From contig MSXN01000007.1 in NCBI GenBank assembly GCA_002083555.1, forward strand, positions 168,486 to 232,485: a stretch of 64,000 nt of DNA. Direction: 5' to 3'. The position numbers were made by a program, and so were the translations under genes. The notes under the pieces are model-generated. The model was not told the DNA's origin. It saw only the letters and a list, made by a program, of their open reading frames with translations, and made no database searches. Source of the DNA: Nitrospira sp. ST-bin5. GTDB taxonomy: Bacteria; Nitrospirota; Nitrospiria; Nitrospirales; Nitrospiraceae. The number at the start of each line of letters is the position of its first letter. Within the stretch, counting starts at the first letter, position 1. Shown one piece after another: positions 16,071 through 24,328 of this stretch.

Positions 16071-18283
16071 ACTTGGCCCGACCCCTGCTAGGAGTTGTCA
16101 GTCACGGTTTCCGATTCTGGCTGACTCTTCGGAGGCTCCTTCCGAAGCGGAAGTGTCGAACATTCGGTGCCCGGAGCGTGGAGAACGGCCCTCGGATTGA
16201 GAAGGTTTATGTCATTAACCTCGATCGAGAACCGGGCCGCTGGTCCAAGATGGAGCAAGAGCTCAGACACATATTGGACGCGTCGGGAACTGAACTCTTG
16301 AATTTGACTGAGCGGCATGTCGCCGTCGACGCTAATGCATTCTCCGACGAGCCACCTAGAAATGCCGACATTGATCCGTTCTATACGCTTGGAGATCAGC
16401 TTTTTGTGGAACCCCAGCCGTTGGCTCTTCCAACGAAGCTGGAACTCAATGCTCCGATTCGAATGAGCCGAGCTGAGGTTGCAGTCGCGCGATCACACAT
16501 CAATGCTTGGAGGAAGGTCGCGGCGAGTAATCATGAATACGTCATTATTCTTGAGGACGACGTGTGGTTTCATTCCGGGTTTACACGGCATTTGGACCAA
16601 GTGTGGGCTGAAGTCTTCGACAAATGTGATACGAACGGACGTTTCGATGTTTTATATGTGTCATATCTCGAAGCGAAGCACGGTGCACCAAAAACTTTTC
16701 TTTCAAACAACGTATTCCGCCCAGTGCGCGGGCTCTGGCATCTGTCCGGATATGTTCTCTCCCGAGAGGGTGCGGAGAAACTCCTTCGACTACTCCCTTG
16801 CCGTGGGCCAATTGATCTCTGGATAAATCACCAGTTCAAAGCGCTGGATGTACGCGCGACTAGACAGTCTCTTATTAGCCAACGACGTGACTCTAAATCC
16901 ACCAACTCATATTCAATACTTCCTTCGCTCACTACAATTGGCGCTATCACTAGTGAAGCGGCATCCCTATTCAATATCCGCCCAAACGAGCAGCCGGTAT
17001 TTGTTTTTGGGCCTGAAGGCACCGGACATTCGTCGCTTGCTATGGCCTTGTGTATGCTCGGATATAGATGCTGCAGTGATCTCCAAACATTGCCAGATTC
17101 TGAACTAAAACAGCTTCTAGAAGGAAGTCGCGGTCGAGTCTTTGACGCATATGTAAACATCGGATCCTTGGACGCAAACATCAGGGAACTCTGGAGTCGC
17201 TATCCCAAGGCAAAATTTATTCTCACTGCAGCCAAGGGCATTACTGCAAATGACACTTTCGTCAGCATTGCGGACGACCTAAGTGGTACCGACATCGCGG
17301 TGCTTCATTCGGAAGAACCGAATAAATGGCAAGTTGTTTGCGAGCACCTCAGATGTGCACCACCCACGTGCTCTTTCCCTGTCCTGAAGGACCTAGGTCA
17401 AAGACCAATTCCCGAAGGAACCATTGAAGCGAACCAGCTTCCCAAATGCCGAACGCCTACACGTGATGAGTCCCCATGGGTGGTTGAGCCCCGTATATGG
17501 TGGCAAGGCATTCGCGTCGTTCCGACAGAGGATGGAAAACTGAATGCTGGGGCGTTCGTTAGATTCAACGATAGCTTGGAATGTCTGGACTCGAGACGCT
17601 GGCTTTTAAGAACCGATACTTTTACGGACAATTGTGCGTTGTTTCGCCCCTCAAATGTCGAGTTCAAATCTGGAACCGGAGCTGCGCTGTTCGTCAGAAG
17701 TGAGCCTCTAGGTGTTCGAGACTATAGTGCCGCATCGATATGCAGTCGCGGGCAATATTTATTTGGAAAATTCGAAGCGACTATCCAAGCTTCGAATGTG
17801 CCCGGAGTGGTCACTGGATTCTTTCTTCACCGCAATTCACCACGACAGGAGATAGATATCGAGATTGCGGGGAATCGGCCAGACCGCCTCGTGGTAAATG
17901 TATTCTACAACCCAGGTGGCGAAGGAGCACAATTCGACTATGGCTATAGAGGTGCCCCAAGCTTTATCGAGCTCGGGTTTGACGCATCTAAAGCAAGCCA
18001 CCGCTTCGCGATTGCATGGAGCCCGGGCGAAATCAGCTGGTGGGTTGACAATCATTTGGTCCATAGACGCGTACTGTGGGATCCAACGCCAATTCCACAT
18101 CTTCCAATGACGCTCCATGTCAACAGCTGGCCATCTCGTTCTACTCAACTTGCCGGGCGGATCAATGACCGACGGCTCCCTGCAACCACAATAGTCAAAT
18201 CAATCGCTCTAGAGGCGAATTCCGTTATCTCTTTGCCCGGGTCCAATGATTTCCGCGAACATAGTCAGGATTCCATTAAGTGA
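16067..18283 (+). CDS. Three-domain fusion: GT25 glycosyltransferase, P-loop sulfotransferase-like, GH16
   Basis: Three domains are visible in this 738-residue protein. Residues about 45-270 are a GT25 (LPS biosynthesis) glycosyltransferase: 'KVYVINLDREPGRWSKM', 'RMSRAEVAVARSHINAWRKV', 'VIILEDDVWF', 'GPIDLWINHQF'. Residues about 305-445 begin with 'QPVFVFGPEGTGHSSLAMAL', a P-loop-like start followed by 'LGYRCCSDLQTLP', as in sulfotransferases. Residues about 490-725 form a beta-rich GH16-like domain whose 'RQEIDIEIAG' keeps the ExDxE catalytic pattern. I see no secretion signal or transmembrane helix, which is odd for GH16. The GTG start overlaps the previous stop. It probably builds and tailors a surface polysaccharide. 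Domain borders are approximate. Confidence 0.75.
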   Translation: MNLARPLLGVVSHGFRFWLTLRRLLPKRKCRTFGARSVENGPRIEKVYVINLDREPGRWSKMEQELRHILDASGTELLNLTERHVAVDANAFSDEPPRNADIDPFYTLGDQLFVEPQPLALPTKLELNAPIRMSRAEVAVARSHINAWRKVAASNHEYVIILEDDVWFHSGFTRHLDQVWAEVFDKCDTNGRFDVLYVSYLEAKHGAPKTFLSNNVFRPVRGLWHLSGYVLSREGAEKLLRLLPCRGPIDLWINHQFKALDVRATRQSLISQRRDSKSTNSYSILPSLTTIGAITSEAASLFNIRPNEQPVFVFGPEGTGHSSLAMALCMLGYRCCSDLQTLPDSELKQLLEGSRGRVFDAYVNIGSLDANIRELWSRYPKAKFILTAAKGITANDTFVSIADDLSGTDIAVLHSEEPNKWQVVCEHLRCAPPTCSFPVLKDLGQRPIPEGTIEANQLPKCRTPTRDESPWVVEPRIWWQGIRVVPTEDGKLNAGAFVRFNDSLECLDSRRWLLRTDTFTDNCALFRPSNVEFKSGTGAALFVRSEPLGVRDYSAASICSRGQYLFGKFEATIQASNVPGVVTGFFLHRNSPRQEIDIEIAGNRPDRLVVNVFYNPGGEGAQFDYGYRGAPSFIELGFDASKASHRFAIAWSPGEISWWVDNHLVHRRVLWDPTPIPHLPMTLHVNSWPSRSTQLAGRINDRRLPATTIVKSIALEANSVISLPGSNDFREHSQDSIK

Positions 18284-18296
18284 GCTAGCTGCCACA

Positions 18297-19910
18297 ATGA
18301 TCGTTCTCTCTTACAATCCGGGCCACGACGGAGCATTCGCTTATCTTGAGGACGGGCGGTTAGTAGCTTCAATTGAAGCTGAGAAAAACTCCCACTATCG
18401 ACATTCAGCTTTGTCCGTTCCGAGTGTGTTCAGCGTTCTCGGTGAACTCAAAGCAGTTCCCGACGTGCTTTGTAGAGCTGGCTGGTGGCCCAGCGACACT
18501 CATCAATCTGAGCAGGGCGGTCTCGCTGGATACCATGGAGTCCGCAAGAGCGACATTATCGTTGGCAAAAGGCGTCTATTGGGAAAGACGATTGAGTACT
18601 TCTCATCTTCCCACGAACGCTCCCATCTTCTATGTGCTTTTGGGATGTCTGACCTGCCTAGGGGCACGCCATGCTATGCGTTACTTTGGGAAGGCGTAAT
18701 CGGTGCGTTCTACGAAATTGATTCCGAGTTGAACATAACAAAGCTCGCCGATGTCATGCCCGAACCGGGGCATCGTTATGCCCTACTCTACGGCCTGGCG
18801 GATCCGACCTTTGATAACAGTGCTGCAGAATTCTCCCGATTATCGGATGCTGGAAAGCTCATGGCTTTAGCATCGTTTTCGAAGCGAAATAAGCCTTCGG
18901 ATGAAGAGGAAAGAATTATCGCCTTCTTAATGCAGGATTGCCTCCACCTCAAGCCGAAGGAGTGCGAGAAGTTGCGAGATTGCAGGCACTACAACGTGGG
19001 ACTGGATGATCAGGAGTTTCGTAACTTCGCAGGTATTCTCAGCGACAGAATATTCGATCGCTTTTATCAATTTGCCAAGTCGAACATGAAGAGAAGCATG
19101 CCATTGCTGATCACTGGGGGGTGCGGACTAAACTGTGACTGGAACACGAAGTGGAGCGAGACCAAGCTCTTTCCCGAGATTTTCGTGCCGCCTGTCGCCA
19201 ACGATTCGGGCTCGGCGATCGGTACTGCGATTGACGCACAGTTTTATTTCACGGGAAACCCCAAGGTCAATTGGAATGTTTATTCTGGCCTTGAGTTTTT
19301 AGCCAATGGCGCATTCGATACATCCTTATTTGATGAGTACACAGCGGACTACGCAATGATTGCCGACATGCTGGCTAGCGACTTAATCATTGGATGGGTA
19401 AGCGGAAAATGCGAAATCGGACCGCGGGCTCTCGGAAATCGATCGATCCTTGCTTCACCGTTTCAGGATAGGACTAGGGTGCGGCTGAATGAAATAAAGC
19501 AGCGGGAACAGTTTCGCCCGATTGCGCCCGTTTGCCTCGAAGAAGATGCTGCAAGATGGTTTGGCTGCGATCGTCCTAGCCCATTTATGCTTTACACGCA
19601 ACGCGTTTCTACGGATGCGCTAGCTGCGGTAACGCATGTCAATGGAACGGCACGTATTCAAACGGTGTCCTCTTCAACTAACAGCCATTTGCACGAATTA
19701 CTCAGGGCATTCAAGATGCGCACCGGTTTCGGCGTCTTATGCAATACGTCTCTGAATTTCAAAGGAAGAGGATTCATAAACAACACAGGCGATCTCTCAT
19801 CCTATACGATAGAGCACGGTCTGGATGGCTTTGTGATTGAAGGGAGAGGGTACATGTTGAAGTCATCGTTGACCTATCAAGCGTATCTGAGAGCGTCCGG
19901 GCGCCAGTGA
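18297..19910 (+). CDS. NodU/CmcH-type carbamoyltransferase
   Basis: This 537-residue O-carbamoyltransferase starts from the ATG at 18297 ('MIVLSYNPGHDGAFAYLEDG'), the normal N-terminus of the family; an in-frame upstream codon at 18246 would overlap the previous gene. Landmarks are 'LITGGCGLNCDWNTKWSE', 'PVANDSGSAIGTAIDA', 'GWVSGKCEIGPRALGNRSIL' and 'REQFRPIAPVCLEEDAARWF'. Such enzymes transfer carbamoyl from carbamoyl phosphate, via a carbamoyl-adenylate, to a sugar hydroxyl. It lies 13 bases after the fusion gene, so the operon probably makes a carbamoylated glycan. A good intrinsic terminator follows. Confidence 0.9.
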   Translation: MIVLSYNPGHDGAFAYLEDGRLVASIEAEKNSHYRHSALSVPSVFSVLGELKAVPDVLCRAGWWPSDTHQSEQGGLAGYHGVRKSDIIVGKRRLLGKTIEYFSSSHERSHLLCAFGMSDLPRGTPCYALLWEGVIGAFYEIDSELNITKLADVMPEPGHRYALLYGLADPTFDNSAAEFSRLSDAGKLMALASFSKRNKPSDEEERIIAFLMQDCLHLKPKECEKLRDCRHYNVGLDDQEFRNFAGILSDRIFDRFYQFAKSNMKRSMPLLITGGCGLNCDWNTKWSETKLFPEIFVPPVANDSGSAIGTAIDAQFYFTGNPKVNWNVYSGLEFLANGAFDTSLFDEYTADYAMIADMLASDLIIGWVSGKCEIGPRALGNRSILASPFQDRTRVRLNEIKQREQFRPIAPVCLEEDAARWFGCDRPSPFMLYTQRVSTDALAAVTHVNGTARIQTVSSSTNSHLHELLRAFKMRTGFGVLCNTSLNFKGRGFINNTGDLSSYTIEHGLDGFVIEGRGYMLKSSLTYQAYLRASGRQ

Positions 19911-19927
19911 AATTCAGCGTGGAAGCG

Positions 19928-19968
19928 AAAAAGGGGACAGCCTGGACTTCCCAGGCTACCCTTTTTTT
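19928..19968 (+). terminator. Intrinsic terminator of the glycan operon
   Basis: Stem AAAAAGGGGACAGCCTGG / CCAGGCTACCCTTTTTTT with a short loop and a run of seven T. It lies 17 bases after the carbamoyltransferase stop. Confidence 0.85.
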
Positions 19969-20030
19969 CCAGCCGGTGAAATGGAAGGTTTGGCTAAAAA
20001 GAACATGTTCGGATCCGCATAAATATTGCT

Positions 20031-20621
20031 ATGCCGACTAGAGGGCGACCGCCACTAATCTCGACCGATGAGCAGGCGCGCAGAGACTACGACGATTTTT
20101 TCGAGGGCCTAATTGGTTCTCTGTACGACGAGCTTAGGCCAGGCCTCTGGCATGTCACAGGCCTACGTGGGTACCTCGGCATCCGCGAAACGGGCACGAT
20201 CGAGCCGAGCACAAACAGACACCTTCCGACGTTTCCGCAAACGGCTAACAGCTACGCGCTCCACAAGGGGTACGTCAGCCTTTTTGACTTAGCGGCACCG
20301 CCTCTTGAAAAGCTCGTCGACTTCAGCAGCAGGTGGACATCCTTTTGGCACCACTTCTCGCCGATGAGCATTGCGATGGAGGTCACCAGAGAGGCGGTCA
20401 CGGCTACCCTCGTTCCGAACGAGGTCGCACTCAAGGAAGTTGGAGCCACCAAAGTATTCTTCCCCTGGGTGGAAGCCTGGCACATCGGTCCCATCCCTCT
20501 CTCCGCCATAAGGCGCTACCTGGTGATCCCATATAGCAACTCGACCCAGTACCGCTGGCTCACTGCCGACGACCCACAACATGAGAAACTGACGCGCCTT
20601 GCACATGCAGAACACTCATGA
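20031..20621 (+). CDS. Hypothetical cassette-like protein, possible ART-like N-terminus
   Basis: This 196-residue soluble protein includes a segment 'GLWHVTGLRGYLGIRETGTIEPS' (about residues 38-60) that recalls the 'H.T...N...I...G.I' opening of some ADP-ribosyltransferase-like families. That resemblance is weak and I give no function. Upstream, 'GGATCCGCATAAATATTGC' (20012-20030) looks like a decayed right end of the border-repeat family, ending against TTGCTATGCC. Downstream lies a degenerate palindrome. Both fit a relic integron cassette. No clear ribosome-binding site is seen. Confidence 0.5.
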   Translation: MPTRGRPPLISTDEQARRDYDDFFEGLIGSLYDELRPGLWHVTGLRGYLGIRETGTIEPSTNRHLPTFPQTANSYALHKGYVSLFDLAAPPLEKLVDFSSRWTSFWHHFSPMSIAMEVTREAVTATLVPNEVALKEVGATKVFFPWVEAWHIGPIPLSAIRRYLVIPYSNSTQYRWLTADDPQHEKLTRLAHAEHS

Positions 20622-20710
20622 GCGGCAGTACATGCAATTGATGCTGCCGACGCACGCTACAGTGCGCGGCTGGCTCAATCCATTCGCGAACAGAATTGCG
20701 AGCGTTAATG
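20622..20710 (+). other. Degenerate attC-like palindrome
   Basis: GCGGCAGTAC at 20622 may be a decayed R'' box. The body pairs 'GCAATT' with 'AATTGC' and 'CGCAC' with 'GTGCG'. The right box GTTAATG (20704-20710) starts a border repeat. Confidence 0.45.
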
Positions 20711-20790
20711 CGGCAGGCCTAAGAATCGCTTAATGGCGGTACGACCTCGGCGTCGAACTTCCGCACTTGGCCGATGGCAGTCCTCGACCC
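20704..20790 (+). repeat. Left half of the cassette-border repeat (copy 5)
   Basis: TTAATGCGGCAG... through 'GGCCGATGGCAGTCCTCGACCC' matches the left segments at 12243 and 14794. The right segment with the inverted arms is absent. This half copy marks the right edge of the cassette array. Confidence 0.75.
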
Positions 20791-20932
20791 CTTGCGGTAC
20801 TCCACAACTGTCCGCTACGGGAGGTACAATCGAGCGAATTATCACGTGCGTACCTCGATCGCGCCTAGTGACGGGGCCGATTACTACAATGTGAATTCCG
20901 CGCTATGTGATTTCCCAGAAATCCCATCGACA

Positions 20933-22126
20933 ATGACCACATCTTCAAGGAGCACTCTTCAACAAATCCCGGCAGGAGTATGGGTGCTCGGCTTTGTCAG
21001 TATGCTCATGGACATTTCTTCGGAGATGATTCACAGCCTGCTGCCCCTGTTCATGGTCACCTCCCTTGGCGCTAGCGCGTTAGCCGTCGGCTTGGTGGAA
21101 GGGCTCGGTGAATCCACGGCTCTCATCGTCAAGGTGTTTTCAGGCACCATCAGCGATTATCTGGGCAAGCGCAAAGGCTTGGCCGTACTGGGCTATACCA
21201 TCGGCGCGCTCAGTAAACCGCTCTTCGCCGTCGCCTCCGTGACTGGCGTCGTGCTGACCGCTCGGGTGCTGGATCGGATTAGCAAAGGCATAAGAGGAGC
21301 GCCGCGCGATGCCTTGATCGCGGACATTGTGCCGGCACACTTGCGCGGTGCCGCGTTCGGCTTGCGCCAGTCCCTCGATACCATTGGAGCCCTTATCGGA
21401 CCACTGTTGGCCGTCAGCTTCATGCTACTCTGGGCCAACGATTTCCGCGCGGTGTTCTGGGTGGCGGTGATTCCCGGCTTGATGGCAGTCGCGCTGTTGG
21501 TGTTCGGCCTCCGTGAGCCAGAACATCATCAGGGGAGTCAGCGCGTCAGTCCGCTTCGGCGGGAAAACAGCACACGCCTTGGCCGCTCGTATTGGTGGGT
21601 GGTAGGCGTCGGGGCGGTGTTCACACTGGCTCGGTTCAGCGAGGCGTTTCTGGTGCTGCGTGCTCAACAGAGCGGCATATCACTTGCCTTCGTGCCGCTG
21701 GTGATGGTCGCCATGAACGTGGTCTATGCGCTATCGGCGTATCCCTTTGGCAAGCTTTCCGACCGAATGAGCCATACCAAACTGTTGGCGCTTGGCTTCA
21801 TGGTGTTGATCGCGGCCGATCTCGTGTTGGCGACCAGCGGACATTGGGGTGTCGTCTTGGCAGGCGTCGCGCTCTGGGGCATCCACATGGGCATGACGCA
21901 GGGTCTGTTCGCAGCCCTGATTGCCCATACCGCACCGCCCGATCTGCGTGGCACGGCCTATGGATTGTTTGCTCTGGTCAGTGGACTGGCGATGCTACTG
22001 GCGAGCGTGTTGGCTGGCCTGCTCTGGGATCACCTTGGGGCCTCGTTCACCTTCTATGTCGGCGCCGCGATTTGCGCGGTTTCGCTCATGGGCCTGATGT
22101 GGAGCAAAACATCTTCGCGTGCTTGA
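20933..22126 (+). CDS. MFS transporter
   Basis: This 397-residue major facilitator superfamily permease has twelve hydrophobic segments and the MFS loop 2-3 motif 'SGTISDYLGKRKGL' (about residues 65-78). Its relative in the second half is 'YPFGKLSDRMSHTKLL'. 'DRISKGIRGAPRDALIADIVP' between helices 4 and 5 is typical of a group often annotated as drug or unknown-substrate exporters. The inner membrane location is clear; the substrate is not. I start at the ATG at 20933, because the 53 in-frame codons upstream run into repeat sequence. No partner gene adjoins. The G+C-rich sequence contrasts with the glycan operon to the left. Confidence 0.85.
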   Translation: MTTSSRSTLQQIPAGVWVLGFVSMLMDISSEMIHSLLPLFMVTSLGASALAVGLVEGLGESTALIVKVFSGTISDYLGKRKGLAVLGYTIGALSKPLFAVASVTGVVLTARVLDRISKGIRGAPRDALIADIVPAHLRGAAFGLRQSLDTIGALIGPLLAVSFMLLWANDFRAVFWVAVIPGLMAVALLVFGLREPEHHQGSQRVSPLRRENSTRLGRSYWWVVGVGAVFTLARFSEAFLVLRAQQSGISLAFVPLVMVAMNVVYALSAYPFGKLSDRMSHTKLLALGFMVLIAADLVLATSGHWGVVLAGVALWGIHMGMTQGLFAALIAHTAPPDLRGTAYGLFALVSGLAMLLASVLAGLLWDHLGASFTFYVGAAICAVSLMGLMWSKTSSRA

Positions 22127-22611
22127 GGTTCTGCTTTCTGAAAGGACCCCAGCGAGGCGATAGCCTGTGAGCGGGCGGTTCGCTCATACGATTTAGCCCG
22201 TACGGTCTACCCTACGTTTTCATGTTGCTACTCTAGTGCGCCGAGAGCCCGTTGATCCTCTGATCCTCTTGGCCATCTCGGCTGAACTCACTTGGCGCCT
22301 GATGACGACAATCCACCTCGTTTCCTCAGCATTAATCACAGGTTTCGAACGGCGGCTTGAGGTCGGCGGATTCTTACTGCTGGAGGACAGCTTGTGGACG
22401 ATGGCAGCCCTCGAACGGAACCGGTGGCTGATTTACAGCATTTCAGATGGCTGGTTTCGGGCATGATCAGTGGCTAATTTGGAGCAGAATACGCACGGTG
22501 GCTCTTCAGGGGCGTAGGGTCGACCAGGATCGGCGGATAGAAATGTATTCGACGCTGACACTGGAAGTATCGCGTCTGACAGACGATTCGTCTCTTAGAA
22601 TCTGAATTGGT

Positions 22612-22644
22612 GGGTGGGGGGCGCTACGACATCGCCCCCCACCC
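22612..22644 (+). repeat. G6/C6 hairpin 1
   Basis: Twelve-base stem GGGTGGGGGGCG / CGCCCCCCACCC with a nine-base loop. No T-run. Similar hairpins are at 22731, 23117 and 24281. Confidence 0.8.
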
Positions 22645-22730
22645 CCTCCACGCATTGATGCGAATATCTAATTGGGAGAACTCACATAACCGCCCCCCCT
22701 CAAGGCTTTACCCATAGGGTGGGAAGCAAA

Positions 22731-22756
22731 GGGGGGTGCCGTGAGTGACGCCCCCC
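22731..22756 (+). repeat. G6/C6 hairpin 2
   Basis: GGGGGGTG (22731-22738) faces CGCCCCCC (22749-22756) across ten bases, with one G-T pair. Confidence 0.7.
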
Positions 22757-22842
22757 CCAGCCCCACCATCTAGCGATTTGAATAATTGGCCTCTGCGGCA
22801 AGTCTAGGTCGAACGTTCAGGTCACCGTATCCGTTGTATGGT

Positions 22843-23080
22843 TCCTGCACCAAGAGTGACGAGGCATACGACCGCCTTGTGCGCGTGATCGCCGCACTCT
22901 TCTTAAGGCAAATGGTGAATATTCTATGTTTACAGGGATACCAGCGCACCTCATTATGGCCATGGACGAAGCGACTCCGTACATTGTCATCGCCACTTGC
23001 CTTCATCGATGCGAATTCCTATCAGAAGTTGCTCCTGCATGCTTCTGACGACAAGCGTGGGATCTGGATCAGGTATCCTG
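22843..23080 (+). pseudogene. Frameshifted third copy of the 386/913 gene family
   Basis: In one frame the sequence reads 'DEAYDRLVRVIAALFLRQMVNILCLQG'. From about 22938 another frame continues 'IPAHLIMAMDEATPYIVI'. Together these follow the blocks 'AGRRFQVLAAEIAVPVLRELRNTLCLEG' and 'VTANLLMALDELTPYVGL' of the protein encoded at 913, in the same order and spacing. A frameshift and later stops make it a relic. Confidence 0.6.
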
Positions 23081-23116
23081 GACGACAAGGCGCAGCGTCG
23101 GCCGGACTGCCGCTGA

Positions 23117-23141
23117 GGGGGGCGTAACTGAACAGCCCCCC
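23117..23141 (+). repeat. G6/C6 hairpin 3
   Basis: GGGGGGC (23117-23123) pairs with GCCCCCC (23135-23141) across 11 bases. It lies upstream of the zinc-ribbon gene. Confidence 0.7.
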
Positions 23142-23279
23142 ACGCTTCTGCCTATCCGAGGACGTGGAATACGCCCATCCGGTGGGGCCGAATGAGCTCC
23201 TGCTGTGCGATGGCTGGGGCTCAAGAATTGAGACGCTGAACCGATAGGGGGAAAGGCGTTTTCAAAAGGGGTGAGCGAT

Positions 23280-24236
23280 ATGACGAGGAAGAGTGCGGCC
23301 AAACCGACGCGAGCTTTGCTCGGCAGGCCCGCGGATCCCGAGAAGTGTTGGAGAAGAGAGATTTGGACACGCGAGCAAGCCCAGCGCGTATGGCCGACCT
23401 GGTCGCAATTCCTGATTTACCCGAAGAAAATGCGGACCTCGGCCAACGTTCACACGTTTGTGGGTGCCATGGCACAGTTTAATGCGGCGGCCTACGAGTG
23501 CTTGCGATGGGCCCGTTGGGCCGAGGAGGATGAGGTCTACGTGAGATGTCCCGACTGTAATGAGCGGGTCTGGTCACACGGAGCCAGGCGTGGCAAGTAT
23601 CGGTGGCGGTGCGTGACGAAGAAGATGTATGAGGCCCATCAGAAGGCTAAGAACTATCAGGTTGGTGCGCATTCCAGAAATGGATGCGGGGGTAAATTTT
23701 ACGATACGAAAGGCACGCCGTTTGACACGATGCAAGCGCCATTAGGACTAGTCTTTTTCGCCTTATATTTCCCTGCGGAGTACATCGATCAGTCGCTGCG
23801 CGTGAATAAGCTGCATGCGCAGGCCGACGAATTATCCACGGTGCTCACCACTCTGAAGGAACCGCAGCATGCCGAGTTGGCTGTCTCGCTGCGGCACTTG
23901 GCCAAAGTCTTCTGCGGTACCCTGTTTTTGGAATATCAGCCTATCATGGTGTCAGAAGCGGGGAGGATTTTACTCCAAACAAACATTGCTGCTGACGATG
24001 CGGCGCGGGCTGCGAGACGGGCCAAAATACAAGGCTGGAAGAAAGTGATCAGCACCGAGTATGAGGCGATCCGGGCCGATGTGGACCGGCTTGAGCGCAT
24101 GGACAAGGCTCAGGCACAACGGCCAGCGGCGAGCGCTCGGGAGCGCACGGGGAGGTATCGAGGGCTCATGGGGACGATGCGGCGAATTGCCTCTGCGGCA
24201 TGGTTCGACTCCGACCCTCCGTCAAGAGGTAGGTGA
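23280..24236 (+). CDS. Zinc-ribbon protein of unknown function
   Basis: This 318-residue protein starts at the ATG at 23280; a GTG nine bases earlier is an alternative, and GGGG precedes both. Residues about 90-150 hold a four-cysteine zinc-ribbon-like module, 'CPDCNERVWSHGARRGKYRWRC' followed later by a further 'GCGGKFYDTKGTPFDTM'. This resembles the N-terminal zinc ribbon of IS1595/IS1-type transposases. No DDE catalytic domain follows. Instead there is a helical region ('LHAQADELSTVLTTLKEPQHAELAVSLRHLAKVF') and a basic C-terminus. It may be a DNA-binding protein of a mobile element. It is flanked by G6/C6 hairpins on both sides and followed by the strongest of them. Confidence 0.6.
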   Translation: MTRKSAAKPTRALLGRPADPEKCWRREIWTREQAQRVWPTWSQFLIYPKKMRTSANVHTFVGAMAQFNAAAYECLRWARWAEEDEVYVRCPDCNERVWSHGARRGKYRWRCVTKKMYEAHQKAKNYQVGAHSRNGCGGKFYDTKGTPFDTMQAPLGLVFFALYFPAEYIDQSLRVNKLHAQADELSTVLTTLKEPQHAELAVSLRHLAKVFCGTLFLEYQPIMVSEAGRILLQTNIAADDAARAARRAKIQGWKKVISTEYEAIRADVDRLERMDKAQAQRPAASARERTGRYRGLMGTMRRIASAAWFDSDPPSRGR

Positions 24237-24280
24237 GGAAACGTTGTTGGGCCCAACCGCTGGCCGATTGAGGGAGGCCG

Positions 24281-24328
24281 GAGGAGCAAGAGGGGGGCGG
24301 ATGACATACCGCCCCCCTCTTGCTCCTC
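24281..24328 (+). terminator. Perfect 20-bp hairpin after the zinc-ribbon gene (G6/C6 hairpin 4)
   Basis: GAGGAGCAAGAGGGGGGCGG (24281-24300) pairs perfectly with 24309-24328 around an eight-base loop. The position 45 bases after a stop suggests a transcription terminator, but no T-run follows. The G6/C6 core is shared with three other hairpins nearby. Confidence 0.65.

Larger units (their letters stand above)
22127..22842. other. Gene-free stretch with G/C-tract hairpins
   Basis: No supported gene. Two hairpins with G6/C6 cores occur here: 22612-22644 and 22731-22756. Open frames in this stretch have no protein-like composition or start signals. Confidence 0.5.

Noticed and set aside
22236..22466. 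76-codon frame in the spacer after the MFS gene
   Set aside because: No start signal and composition unlike neighbouring genes; part of it resembles decayed border-repeat sequence.
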